The position numbers were made by a program, and so were the translations under genes. A DNA stretch of 64,000 nt from Lineus longissimus (Eukaryota > Nemertea > Pilidiophora > Heteronemertea > Lineidae): assembly GCF_910592395.1 (NCBI RefSeq), contig NC_088312.1, positions 15,355,292 through 15,419,291 on the forward strand. The letters run 5' to 3'. Of the stretch, positions 46,544 through 57,332 are shown in pieces; the stretch's first letter is position 1; each line of letters starts with the position of its first letter. The notes under the pieces are model-generated. The model worked only from the letters and a program-made list of their open reading frames with translations. It was not told where the DNA came from and did no database searches.

Positions 46544-48298
46544 CATGTCTATCGCAACGGCGATACAGCCCAACTATTGGGCGGTATCGATGGATCTAGC
46601 GGATGCGTACTTACATGTACCGATCCATCCAGACTATCAACACTTTCTTCGTTTCCATTACGAAGGAAAGACGTATCAATTCAGGGCCCTGCCGTTCGGT
46701 CTGGCATCGGCACCCCTCATTTTTACAATGATAGTCACAGCCTTCGTCGCTCCCTTTCACGTGATGGGGTTCAAGCTCCATCACTACCTAGACGATTGGC
46801 TACACCGTTGCAAATCGCGGAAACTACTACTGCATAAACTCCATGTTCTAAAGCAAAAAGTAGTCTCCGCAGGTTGGATTATCAACGAAACAAAGTCAGA
46901 ATTCGCGCCATCCCAAGACTTCGTTTACGTTGGAGTTCGGTTCCTTACGGCCTTAGGGAAAATGATGCCACCCTCCCCCCCCTCCCCCCCCCCTCCCCCC
47001 CCCCTCCCCCCTCCCCCCCCCCCCCCCCCCCCCCAGACAGGATAAAGAAAATTCTTCATCTCGTCGCAGAATTCAGAGGAAGGACTCAAGCTCCCGCAAG
47101 GCGATGCTTGAGCCTTTTGGGCCTTCTGAATTCGGCAGCAGGCCAAATCCGTCTCGGCCGTCTGTATATGCGTCCCATCCAGATGTTTCTGATGTCTCTA
47201 TGGAAACCCCACAGGGACCCATTAGACAAACTGGTATTGATACCTCACTACCTACTCAAGAACGTCTGGAACTTCTAGGAGTCGGAGACTCGTCTCCAAA
47301 GCGGTGTAGATCTTGCTCCACCGCCCCCAGAAGTGTCCCTGTTCACAGATGCTTCTCTACTAGGGTGGGGAGCACATCTGAACAACGGGGACATGTCCAT
47401 AAGGGGTCTATGGACAAGGGAGGAGACCAATCTTTCAATAAATATATTGGAAATGAAGGCTGTCCTTCTAGCCGTGAGGGCTCTTTCCCTTCACCTGAAG
47501 AATCGGAGAGAAACCCTGTTCTCCGACAATTCTACAGTTGTAGCATATGTCAGGAGACAGGGAGGCACAAAGTCCGGCATTCTTTGCCAGCTAACTTGGG
47601 AGCTTTACCATCTTTGTGCCTACCTTGGAGTATCGATATGTGCCAGACACATACCCGGCAAACGCAACATCCTTGCCGACGCCCTGTCCCGTCAGGACAA
47701 ACTAGTCCAGACAGAGTGGACACTCCATCAGGAGATTGTAGACGACCTTTGTCGCCTTTGGCAATCTCCGAAGGTAGATCTGTTCGCCACCAGGCTGAAC
47801 AATCGCCTTCCCATCTATTACTCTCCACTTCCGGACGAAAAGGCCCTGGAAGTCGACAGCCTTACAGCCTCTTGGGTCGGGCTGAACGCATATGCGTTTC
47901 CACCCCTCCCTCTTATCCAACCAGTCCTGAACAAGATCTTGACCAGCCACCCGGTGAGAATAACTCTCATCGCACCTTGCTGGCCAAATCAGGCCTGGTT
48001 CCCAGCTTTGCTGGAGCTCCTGATAGACCACCCCAGGAGTCTTCCGACTTGGAAGCACCTCCTGTGGCACCCCCTGGGGAGATGCTACCACCAGAACCCT
48101 GGATTTTTCAAGTTTCACGCCTGGAACTTATCCAGTTGCATCTCCACCAGAGAGGCTTTTCGGACATCGCTGTCAAACGCATGTCCGCACCTCAAAGGGG
48201 GTCAACCCATGATGTGTATCAAGGAAAGTGGTCGACCTTCACTTCCTGGTGCAGGGAGAACGGAGTTAATCCGATCTCTCCCTCTATATACAGATTAG
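46541..48298 (+). pseudogene. DIRS reverse transcriptase (C-terminal part) and RNase H
   Basis: RT resumes with YWAVSMDLADAYLHVPI, QFRALPFGLASAPLIF and the catalytic box HHYLDDWL (about 46780-46800). A pyrimidine tract of nearly pure C with T interruptions (about 46969-47034) sits at a conserved Pro position and shifts the frame. RT/connection then continues in frame 2 to a TAG at 47276-47278, and RNase H follows in the same frame: SLFTDASLLGWGAHL, EMKAVLLAV, LFSDNSTVVAYV and HIPGKRNILADALSR (about 47333-47700), then a DIRS-type C-terminal part with VDLFATRLNNRLP. The RNase H frame overlaps the start of the recombinase. Not functional as it stands. Confidence 0.88.
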
Positions 48299-49035
48299 TT
48301 GATTTCTTTATTGAATTATTCACGGAAAGACAACTATCTGTCACGGCTATAAAAGGGTACAAGTCCACCATCGCTTCTACCCTCCGTGTTTTAAGCACCT
48401 GGGATCTTCGTTGGGAGGACCAAATAACCCCTCTTTTCAGAGGAATGTTATTAGAGCGTCCTAGACCGGTTCACGACACCCCTAAATGGGATATTTCTGT
48501 TGTCCTTAAGGTGCCCATGAGGCATCCTTTTGAACCCATGTCTATTTCATCCATGAAATATCTGACACTCAAAACGGTCTTTATTGTAGCCTTGGCTACC
48601 GCCCAACGGAGATCAGAGCTCCATGCACTTTCTTTTAAGAAGCTGGCTTTTAGAGAGGGAGGGGAGGTTATCCTGGCTTTCATACCTGTCCAGGCTTTCT
48701 GGCGAAGAACCAGGGACCGGCCGCCTCTCGGCCCCCGGTTACTATTCCCTCTCTGTCAAGAACGATCTCTTATGATCTTCCTGACAGAACTTTATGTCCC
48801 GTCAGGGCCCTAAAGTTCTACATAAATAGGACAAGCGCACGAAGTTAGAGCACTAGCCACCTCCTGGACTAACTACCGAGGAGTTGCTCCTCAAAAGAAG
48901 TCGTTTCCGCTGCATGTTGGAGTAATCACTCCACATTCTCTCGTTTCTACCTACGAGACGTTTCTTCCCTCGTAGATGGCATGCACACAATCGGCCCGAT
49001 TGTGTCTGCGGGGCATGTTGTTTGCTCCTAGCTAG
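48080..49035 (+). pseudogene. DIRS tyrosine recombinase, frameshifted and internally deleted
   Basis: The N-terminal core-binding part is in frame 1 (RLELIQLHLHQRGFSDIAVK ... TFTSWCRENGVNPISPS) and the first catalytic Arg is in ATAQRRSELHAL (about 48595). Near 48670 the frame shifts; PGFLAKNQ, DRTLCPVRALKFYINRT (about 48783-48830) follow in another frame. The next conserved block, GQAHEVRALATSW, begins immediately, so about 60 codons between them, including catalytic residues, are missing. A further frameshift near 48890 precedes the catalytic Tyr block (STFSRFYLRDV, about 48935-48965). These enzymes integrate the circular DNA copy without duplicating the target. Confidence 0.82.
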
Positions 49036-49459
49036 ATCAAAAGAGGGGGGGGGGGGGCGATTGAAGAGTCAAACGCGCATCTTGCGCCATTTTTGATATG
49101 CCCTATCTTCAACAATCCAGGCAAACCCCTATAGTAGACTAGAAAGGACGCAATTTCTTATTGTTGTTTAGCAATAACTCATTCTACACCCTTGAACATG
49201 CCTTACTTGCTCTAAGCTCTGTTGCCGGAAAGAAGATGGTTTTTATTATGCAATAGCGCTTTCCGGAGAATGGGTCTATTACTCTCTATAAATACGATTG
49301 TAATACCGAGATCAAAATACCGGTCCCCCGGTTCTCCCCATTTCTTTCCCCTGGCGGTCCTCCCTAGCTACTATGCCGGTGGTGCCTCCTTGATGGAACA
49401 ACAGCTCAGCCTTAGGTAAGTCCTCGTTTCTCATCTCCAATAGGTTGCTGGGATTCGAT
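49036..49459 (+). other. DIRS 3' untranslated stretch
   Basis: Between recombinase end and internal complementary region. Holds a G run (about 49045-49059) and no gene. Confidence 0.5.
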
Positions 49460-49555
49460 GCAAAAGTGTTCCATATGTAAGTTTGAATGACACAAAATGC
49501 CCATTTCCTTACAAGAAATGGCAATTTTGTTAGTTCATACTTACCTATGGAACAC
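49460..49555 (+). repeat. DIRS internal complementary region
   Basis: The first part (GCAAAAGTGTTCCATATGTA to ACACAAAATGC) is the complement of the left end 26124-26166. The second part (CCCATTTCCTTACAAGAAAT to CCTATGGAACAC) is the complement of the right end 49757-49817. Thus it mirrors a circle junction of the two ends, the DIRS hallmark used as a template to complete the ends. Confidence 0.85.
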
Positions 49556-49601
49556 GGCCCTCCCGCCGTCCCCACAAGCGGGACATACTCTTTGTTAACG
49601 C

Positions 49602-49820
49602 TCAAGAGTAAGACTGAATATGGCGGCATGAGATCGGTGTGATCTCGCGGGATCGGTCAGGGCGCCGCCTGGCGGCCGAGCTGTTAACTCAGTTCTCCCT
49701 TTATAAAATTAAAGGGATACTCTTGTGTTTGAGCCCAAATGGAGTAACATGCAAAAGTGTTCCATAGGTAAGTATGAACTAACAAAATGGCTATTTCTTG
49801 AAAGGAAATGGGCATTTTGT
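49602..49820 (+). repeat. DIRS right inverted terminal repeat
   Basis: Complement of the left repeat from CAAGAGTAAGACTGAATATG to GTGTTCCATAGGTAAG, then about 40 outer bases present only here and in the internal complementary region, ending near GGGCATTTTGT. Confidence 0.9.
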
Positions 49821-49903
49821 ATTACCAATAAAACTAACACCTTAGGCATTAACACCGAGTGGATTTCAAAGTTGGTGAGTCGTGTTAAGAAGGGAAAAAA
49901 ATC

Positions 49904-50179
49904 ATGTTGTTCGTATCATTTCAAGAAGTAGTTGCTGATATTTGGAACGCTGATGGGAATGATGATGGAGAAAGAAGACGAGCAAATTTCGTTCGACGAC
50001 TAGCAATGTCCTCAGAGTCACCCGACAAGTATCTCAGACTTAATGCTCAGCAGATTGGAGAACTTGTGAATGAATTTCATGAGCACAGATCACAAGGCAA
50101 GCCTCAAGCTTCGGTACCTGCATCAGAGAGAAGGATTGAGATTTTTCTGGCATATCTTGCTTCAGATATATACATGTAA
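49904..50179 (+). CDS. Candidate exon of the outer transposon, possible PIF/Harbinger-like transposase start
   Basis: An acceptor-like TCGTATCATTTCAAG precedes an open frame with a charged region (GDDGERRRANFVRRLAM) and a C-terminal SERRIEIFLAYLASDIYM. That last segment resembles the helix before the catalytic domain of PIF/Harbinger transposases, where an E/R-hydrophobic pattern followed by YLA is usual. The frame ends at TAA 50177-50179 before any DDE motif, so it is a fragment or one exon. It points inward from the left arm of the outer element, convergent with the minus-strand ORFs at 50719-51575. Family call is weak. Confidence 0.3.
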   Translation: MLFVSFQEVVADIWNADGNDDGERRRANFVRRLAMSSESPDKYLRLNAQQIGELVNEFHEHRSQGKPQASVPASERRIEIFLAYLASDIYM

Positions 50180-50718
50180 ATCCACTTTATCCATAGGGCA
50201 GGGGCGTAGCAGCCGGGGGGGGGGGGGCTGGGGGGTTTTAGCCCCCTCACTTTTGCCCATGAATGTTTAAAAAAATAAGTAAAGAGAAGCTAAGTTCTGA
50301 ACCTTGGGTATTTTCATAATTTCGCATTCAACCTTCAGTCTGGAGGGAGAAACAGAAACAGTGCTTTATCAAACCATGGACCTGAATACCTAAGCTCCAT
50401 GATTAAACATGTTAGATAATGTGATCAACTTCGAACATTTGTACAAATTGACAGATGAAATAAATTAACAATAACGTGATCAACAATGATGTACAAATGG
50501 AGTACAAAAGTAACAGTGTCAATGAGAAGATAATGAATTCAAGTCCTAGGGATTTGAAGCAATTAATGGGCTAATTCAATTTTTTAAATCTCTTTATATA
50601 CCACTCTAAAGAAATAATTATAGGGATATCTTTCATGTAAACTCAACTAATAAAAACGTTTAATATTACTATGACTCCGCTTAGTTCTATATTTTCACTC
50701 TTTATGAGTCTATGTAGT
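50180..50718. other. Spacer between convergent ORFs
   Basis: Starts with a G run (about 50215-50227) in a GGGGCGTAGCAGCC context. Nothing else recognised. Confidence 0.4.
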
Positions 50719-51575
50719 TCATGGCGATGGAGGCTGCTGATGATCATTACTAGTAGGCTTATCCTCGGCGGATTCCTCTCCAACTGCGCGGGCGACTATA
50801 CTCTCTGCAACATAGTATCCCTTGCGGAATAGTGAGAGCTCCTCTGCAATATCCGCCAGGATAGCGTTTTGCTGTTCCACAAGCTTAAGATACTTCGACT
50901 GGAACGTAGATGAGGTGTTGAGGAACTCCTGCTCAACTTTCTGCTGCTTCATCGTGCCTGGTGCCGCCTGCCGTGCGCTGGCTTTACGTTTTGAGCTACA
51001 TGTTGTGAAGTTGAAGGCTTAGGAGAGTTAGCGTGTTGAACACTTGCATCATCACTGTGAACACTTGCATCATCACTGTGATCGGGACTATGTTTGAAAT
51101 CAACCTGTTCATAATCAAAGTCTCCTGCTGCCCCCAAATTATCATTGTCATCGTCTTCAAACATAAGCCTGCCAAGGGCTGCAGGCCCATCAGACGTTTT
51201 GGACTTCAAACGAATGATATTTGATGGTGTAACAATGCAGTTTGGTTTTATTGCCCCTCCGGCAGGAAAATACAACTCATTGAATTCTTCATATACATGT
51301 AGCTTATAAAAGGATGTTGAGCCTTTCAGTTCTGGTTCACTGTCGGTTCCGATGCCAGAAATGGCATTCTTCCTCGTTACTGTACGAAAGTCAGTCCCAG
51401 TGTTCTTGAGGAAGTTTGAGATCGAGGAGCCTTCTGTTCCCAGGACACGACCAATTATGTCATCAAATTCGACCGAATCGACCACAAGTATGCCTTCAAA
51501 TGAGCAGTCTCGGCACTCGACACTTGAGGGCCTTAAACTTAAGTCACCAAAAACCTCAAACCTCCATCCCTCCAT
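50719..51575 (-). CDS. Unknown acidic protein with coiled-coil end, two frames overlapping by ATGA
   Basis: Minus strand. The first frame (51575-50949, 208 codons) has a compact N-terminal part (CSFEGILVVDSVEFDDIIGR, ELYFPAGGAIKPNCIVTPS) and an acidic, Ser-rich tail with a 21-bp tandem duplication (SDDASVH/SDDASVQ). It ends at a TGA that overlaps the ATG of the second frame (50952-50719, 77 codons), which forms a helix (FQSKYLKLVEQQNAILADIA) and a Pro-rich end. A single-base change would join them, so I read this as one protein with a frameshift, or less likely stop-restart translation. The helix resembles C-terminal coiled coils of transposon accessory proteins. It reads inward from the right end of the outer transposon. 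Family not recognised. Confidence 0.5.
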
Positions 51576-52019
51576 CCAGGATGTTCCTAAACCTACGGCC
51601 CTGTGAGTATCCTCGTCCCATCCTATTCCTGGACATGTTCAGGGGCCTCTAGGCCTATACGATCCCTGGCTAGACATGCCCCCACCGACCACCTGGTCCT
51701 CTATACTCATGAATGACTCGATACTCCGGACGTGATGACATTGCCAGCCTAGTACTAGTTAGTAGTAATCATGCCATGAGTTTGAAATGTTGCCAGTACA
51801 AAGTGGCCCATTTTGTCAAATCACCCCATGTAATCAGGCCACAATCCAATCATATTATATGGCCATAGGAATGTATGACAACAATAAATGAAAACTCACC
51901 TTAAAAATCTCCTTGAAATCGATAAAATTTGTATTTCTGACAAATGTTTTCAATGTAGACAATTTTTATTTGAGGCGTCTGCTACAATTCTTGTCAGGCA
52001 AGATCGGAAGCGGTTACAA
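51576..52019. other. Upstream region of the minus-strand ORF
   Basis: Likely promoter/5' UTR of the ORF at 50719-51575 within the outer element. Nothing specific seen. Confidence 0.35.
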
Positions 52020-52303
52020 TAGGGAAACAACAGTAACAACGACAACAACATGCAAGTTTGGTTTTTCCAAGGTTTTATCTCTGTCCATCTTGCATTGTCT
52101 TGGTGTTAGCTTTACCTGCAGAATAAAACCTCTTCTTAGTTTCAGTCCAGGTTTTAGGTGTTTAGATAAAACCAGGTGTTGGTGTTAAACTAAAACCTCG
52201 AATTGGTCTTATCCAGACATAGGTTTTTAGGGGTAGAAATTATTAAGAATAAAACTGACACTAACACCCAACACTAAAACCAAAACCAACTTTGAAATCA
52301 CCC
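52020..52303 (-). repeat. Right terminal arm of the outer transposon
   Basis: On the minus strand starts GGGTGATTTCAAAGTTGG and continues with many GGTTTTAGT and GTGTTAGTGT words, matching the character of the left arm 25749-26123 in opposite orientation. Confidence 0.6.
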
Positions 52304-52306
52304 AAT

Positions 52307-53213
52307 TTATATCAAAAGCCTGCGAGGTCTTAAACGATGAAAGTAAAACCCATCCAGCTGAAAACGAGTATCTAAGACAATTAATGCAAAAACCATGTTT
52401 TGACCGCAGGGCCTGTTAATTGCTGCTTCGGTGATAACAGTTCATCAACATTCGTGCGCGTTTGATAGTCACCCTGAGTGGTTGGTACAGGTGTTTAAAC
52501 ATCGATAATGTTACGTACGTTATGGTTTTGCGGCTTATAATTTCATCAAGGTAAGGACTGGTTTCGGGATTCTGTTGGTACTGGATTCTCCTTTTGTTGC
52601 CGAGTGTTTGATTTTTCGACCTCAATAACACTGCGCATTCTTTCATGTAATGTTTCTTTATTATCTTCTAATTTAGGTTAACTGGTCCACTGTACCCGTG
52701 GCCGCCATCATCAGAGTTTGAGTGTACTATAAGTGATGTATTGATAAACGACTGTTCGAGTCTGCTTCATTCGTTTCTCCCTGGCGTGTGCCTTGACAGG
52801 CTCTTTTTTCTTTTTGACGGGTTAGGCATTTTCTTCTATAAAAAAGACGCGAAGGTATAAAATCGTCGCGTGGGCAAGCTGAATAACGTTAGATAAAACC
52901 AATAAACGGCGTTATATCGGATGTTAGTTGGAAATTTAAAAATCGGGCTTCGTAAGGACACTTTCGGGACCCGTTAAATGCTACATGCAAAATCTGGGGT
53001 AGCTCAGCCATTCGGTCTGGGAGATATGAGCGCACAAACAAACAAACAAACACACAAACTTTTCTCGAATTTAGTAAGGATTCAGATTGACTGCAAAATA
53101 CAAATTTAAGCAACCATGAGTGATAGAAAACTCATTATACAATAAGATTTTTTACAATTAGTTCAATAACTCAAATAAAGAGGGCGCTGTGAACGTCATG
53201 TATTTTCCATCAG
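52307..53213. other. Gene-free stretch
   Basis: Contains a CAAA microsatellite at 53037-53060. No gene or clear element end. Confidence 0.4.
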
Positions 53214-53223
53214 TGATCTGTCA

Positions 53224-53794
53224 TAGCCTGGTACCACTGGCCACCGTCAGACGACGCTGTATTGACGGGACGGACGTCAATACAGCGTCCCCAAACTCGC
53301 ACAGTGCCGAAATTAAAATTCAATTTCAGACACTGGAATTGGTAAAATTCCGCCATCTTGGATATCGGCATCCTGAGATTCAGGTGTTTTCTTTCAACAC
53401 CGCGTCACCACCACTTCAAACTCCAAAGTCTTATCCAGGCCTAGTTAGTGCCACCTTCTTTCATAAAATGGCTTGTTTTATAAATAAATAACAAAATATG
53501 ATCTTTGTAAATAAAACCCGAGATGTTCTGGTGTGTTTTTACGTGAATTTATTGCAAACTATCAATGCAGCGTAGTGCAGCCATCGTGTTCTCGGGCGTA
53601 GTGGTGATGCGATAGCCTCTTTGCAATTGTAAAGATTCTTTACATTTCCACATGCGCGGTACTGCTTTTCAAGATGGTGGCAATTTAGCAGTGCTAGAGC
53701 CGTTGTTTAGGAACGACATCAGCGCCTCTAGTGTCAAGATTGCAGCGTCCCGTCAATACAGCGTCGTCTGACGGTGGCCAGTGGTACCAGGCTA
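53224..53794. mobile_element. 571-bp non-autonomous DNA transposon with 10-bp target duplication
   Basis: TGATCTGTCA flanks both sides (53214-53223, 53795-53804). The terminal inverted repeats are about 49 bp, starting TAGCCTGGTACCACTGGCCA and ending ATTGACGGGACG. Left of centre, CTGTATTGACG is repeated as its complement (53257-53287), forming a hairpin. No transposase. Nine- to ten-base duplications point to the Mutator group. A diverged relative is split around the BEL element (34480-34750 and 41491-41520). Confidence 0.9.
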
Positions 53795-53804
53795 TGATCT
53801 GTCA

Positions 53805-56097
53805 ATGGCAAAACACGGTAACCAAATATGCCAGCATCACCAAGTAAGATGCTACACTAAGCTTGGGAATGAAACCCAAATCAATTGCATGCGCAACAAT
53901 AGCAGCCTAGTTCACTATCAATACTGTAAACACACAAAGCAGCCATTGTAGCTGGAAGATGACTCATATACGCCCCCTTGTCTCGCACAACACATACAGC
54001 TTGAAACACCAGTAAAACATTGTAGTCATCAAATTAAGACCACGCATAGGATAAGGACAACTCCAGAATAGCATTGAATGTGTTGTTAACTTCATGGAAA
54101 TTAATGCTTCATAGCCAAATTATTGCTTAACAGACCCATTCATATAAATAGTTGTGCGAGACTACACACAAATACTTGTAAGCATCTTTAAGACAATGGC
54201 TGAATCTTCAACCCTCAGTTTAACTCCATAAGGCACTCAAAACTAAACAAGAAGTACAACAAATATCACCTACCGAAACTATTTAATCTTCATGACCTGG
54301 CACTTAAAGTGATACTATGATGTGATTTACAACTTTGCGGAAATACGTCCGTTTTTAATTGTTGATCACAAATGTAAAGCTCAAATTTTCCACTTTTGAT
54401 TAGATTTAATATAAAATCGCTGTTTTAATTGCGTCAGACTGGCCAACTGCCGAAGACGTTTTGAAAAACCCGCACAAAGTCACGTGACCTCATGACGTCA
54501 CAACATGAACAAGTCAGACCGTCGAATATTTTCCTATTCGCTCTAGGAAATTAAACATACGACTGTATAACACAACGTCTGTATTAAACCACGTCTGTAT
54601 AAAACCACGTCCGTTTAACAATACGACCCTAATTCACAACCTCCGTAAATCGCCATGTCTATAATTACTAGGCAGGCTATACGTCTTAAATTTGTTAATG
54701 TCATAAATTCTAACGTCTTTAATCTAACCACCCAATTTGCAACCTCCTTATAAAAATTGCAACCTCCATTTATTGCGGATATAAACCGCCCATAATAATC
54801 ATGTTCGAATGATAATCGTTGTTGTAAGTGATTCTAATGCGCTACCATCATTTTTATCGAAATCCCGTCATCTCTCGAGATTTTGTGACGTGCATTCGTG
54901 AAAATGCGAGACAAGATTGTTTTCATTGGATTCAGGTTGTTCACTGACAGCTGACTCAAATGATTGGTTCTGGACAGCGAATAAAGTGGTGATCATTCTA
55001 TCTTAAGTCTAGAGCATCTCGGTAAGTCAACAAGCTATTGATTTAAGTCACGTAAGCCGCATTTTACTAACCATTTATGGTAATTAAGAGCCATTCATTC
55101 TGAATGTCTTCACACTGTAACTGCATGTGTAGTGTTGACATGGTTAGATATGGTTCATGCATGCCCGATGTAGACCAAGACTGTACTGTAGTGTGTTTAA
55201 GCAGGCATGATGACGATGTACTGACATGCTATTGCTATGGTGTCGCCTGCAGGCCTATATACTTTGTATGTGCACAGGCCACTGAATTGAATCAAGTATC
55301 AGTAAGGCCAGGGGGTGAAACATTAAACTACAAAGGCCGGTGCCGGTGGTAGATGATGAGAGACTGAGACTAGGGAGCTAAGCCTACCCTAGAAACTGGA
55401 AATAAATAATAAAATAGTCAAATACTAGGGCGGCCTATAGATAGAGGATGGAAATCTGAGTTATGGCGTCATAAAGAAATTTTAAATGCCATTAATGTGC
55501 AATCTCCTATTTCTTCAACGTGGTTTTCATGAAGAAAAGTTGCGACAAACCGTCCTCCTTCTCATATTTCTCTCGATCACAGGACACATACCAGTAATGA
55601 TAGATGATCAACCGATGATGTACAGCAGCTATTGTGACAAAATCATCCAAGTTTTATTTAAAATTATTTCACAAGTCAAGAGATAGGCGAGATCCCATGC
55701 CTTGCGAGAATACGTGTAATAGTTTGAATCTTAAAATAATAAAAATGGCCATCCATCAACATCACATCAACAAAAAAAGATTTTGAAAACACCCATTTTA
55801 ACCCTAAGCCCAGTTCATCAGAATCCCACTGCCAACCGTGCAACTGGTTGGCAACCCGCCCACCCAACCTCTCAATCAAAACCCATCCATCCAAAGACAC
55901 TCGCACCTATATTGTATTAATTCCCAAGTATTTTTGATAATGAAACTGAGGCTGAGAATCAGAGTTGACTATTGCGGCTCTTGTGGCAGAGCCCAGTTAT
56001 CAGACTTTAAATAGAATTCCTTATCATGGCTATGTAACATGATGTACCACCGTGGGCAAAATTCAAGTGGTGCTCGTAAAATATCAATGTCTTGTGC
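53805..56097. other. Gene-free region
   Basis: No supported gene. Around 54560-54620 a ~17-bp word recurs (AACGTCTGTATTAAACC, CCACGTCTGTATAAAACC, CCACGTCCGTTTAAC), and AACCTCC words follow to 54770. ORFs at 55104-55352 and 55486-55686 lack further support. Confidence 0.4.
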
Positions 56098-56985
56098 CGT
56101 GGTCACACTGGGGTTTTAACACGAATTGAATTCGAATTAAAACGTTGATACGTATTGGGGCGTCACACTCAATTCGGTTCATACCGATCTCAATCCGCTT
56201 TAACCAACACGGTTCTTAAACCGAATTGAATGCGAATCAGCTAATCCGAATCAATGAAACCGCATTGAGATTTCAAGTGTGACGCGCTTGATACGAATTA
56301 AGGTTTTCGATCGCACTGCGCATGCGCCCGGCGCATGGAAAGTGACCTTTGACCGTGGGAACTAGTGTTCCGAACTAGTTAATTGATGTATTTAAATGAT
56401 CTCATTAACTCAAATCGTTTTTCGTTATGCCATAGAATAGGGAGAAAAATAAACTCCCTTGCACGTGACTTGCATTTCCATTTCCTGGCAAGGTATGTTG
56501 CCGCCGGTTCGTTGGTCAAAGGTACGCTGGTCAGCAACATCGTCGCGGCGGGGTTTTCCCCGGTTTTGGCCTCGTTTTCGAGGGCGAGGCCGGGATTCTC
56601 CGCATTTAGCGACGGCGGTGTTGACTCGCTGAGGACACTCCTCTTTGACCCGAACTTTGGCAATAGGCATGGCCGGGAGATGGAAATGGTCAAGCACCTT
56701 ACGCGATTTTAACTTGTTAATAATGACTGTGTGATACTGTGATATTATATACTTATATGTTTTGTACTTGTAAATTTTATTCTCTCATATGGGAGGTTAA
56801 TAAATAATAATAATATTAATAATAGATGGCGCGTCGTTAGTATGCATTGAGTGTGGCGCATTTTAAACCGATTTGAATGCGTATTCGGGCCAGTGTGACG
56901 CGACCGTTCTGAAACTGGATTAACCAATTCGTATTCCGGAGAGCGCTCTACGGAATTCGGTTTCAATTCGCATCCAGTGTGAACA
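56098..56985. mobile_element. Probable DNA transposon with diverged CACACTGG inverted ends and internal inverted pairs
   Basis: Left end GGTCACACTGGGGTTTTAAC and CGAATTGAATTCGAATT; right end the complement-like GTTCACACTGGATGCGAATT and AAACCGAATT. Inside the left part another inverted pair (GGCGTCACACTCAATTCGG near 56159 and AGTGTGACGCGC near 56276) brackets about 130 bases, suggesting a nested or duplicated end. Target duplication not resolved. The ORF pair near 56380-56710 overlaps on opposite strands and has no recognised motif. An AATAATAATAATATTAATA run follows at about 56800. Confidence 0.5.
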
Positions 56986-57328
56986 CACCATTAGTGCTAT
57001 TTTACAGATATGCCAGTGTGGGCCAAACATACTCCATCCAAGCTTGGAGTAAGATCCAAGCATACCACATTCTTGGTATCATTCATTCCAAATAATAAAT
57101 ATTGAAGTTGCGACAAGATTTAGGAACAGGCTAGTTCTAGGCTTAAAGGGACTCTATAGGCAGCAGCTAGACAGGCAAGATAAAGTTACCGGAAGCCACC
57201 AATAGGGGTCTCTCTTATCACTCATTACGTCGAAACAGTTTTAACCTTTGAAGAGGAATGTATTTAGTGCCCAATCAGTCACCTGAAGATGACCAATTTA
57301 ATCCCCTGTTCCTGCCAATAGTCCTCCT
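56986..57328. other. Gene-free spacer
   Basis: Nothing recognised. Confidence 0.4.
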
Positions 57329-57332
57329 TTAA

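Larger units (their letters stand above)
26124..49820 (+). mobile_element. DIRS-like tyrosine-recombinase retrotransposon, interrupted by ~18 kb insertion
   Basis: The two halves, 26124-28594 and about 46541-49820, sum to about 5.75 kb, a normal DIRS size. Left and right ends are inverted repeats of each other (26124-26313 against 49602-49820). An internal complementary region at 49460-49555 matches the complement of the right end joined to the left end, as expected for DIRS elements that pass through a circular intermediate. Gene order on the plus strand is gag, RT, RNase H, tyrosine recombinase, with RT split between the halves and about 70 bases missing at the break. Several frameshifts, a stop between RT and RNase H and a deletion in the recombinase make this copy inactive. 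Confidence 0.85.
25749..52303. mobile_element. Outer DNA transposon with GGGTGATTTCAAAG ends, split by nested insertions
   Basis: The left end reads GGGTGATTTCAAAGT from 25749 and the right end is its complement, finishing at 52303; both are flanked by AAT (25746-25748 and 52304-52306), a possible 3-bp target duplication. Inside each end (25749-26123 and about 52020-52303) are long, AT-rich, degenerate arms full of GGTGTTAGTTTTAG-like words in opposite orientation. A 3-bp duplication is what PIF/Harbinger elements make, but AAT is not their usual TWA, so family is open. Most of the 26.5 kb is younger material: a DIRS element at 26124-49820 inserted near the left arm. Original contents probably include the ORFs at 49904-50179 and 50719-51575. 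Confidence 0.6.

Noticed and set aside
47104-48090. N-terminal half of the 569-codon DIRS frame as recombinase
   Set aside because: This part is an out-of-frame reading over RNase H; recombinase similarity begins only near 48.08-48.1 kb.
56379-56712. Overlapping ORFs on both strands (90-109 codons)
   Set aside because: All lie within a repeat element in a GC-richer patch; none has a recognised domain and they contradict each other.
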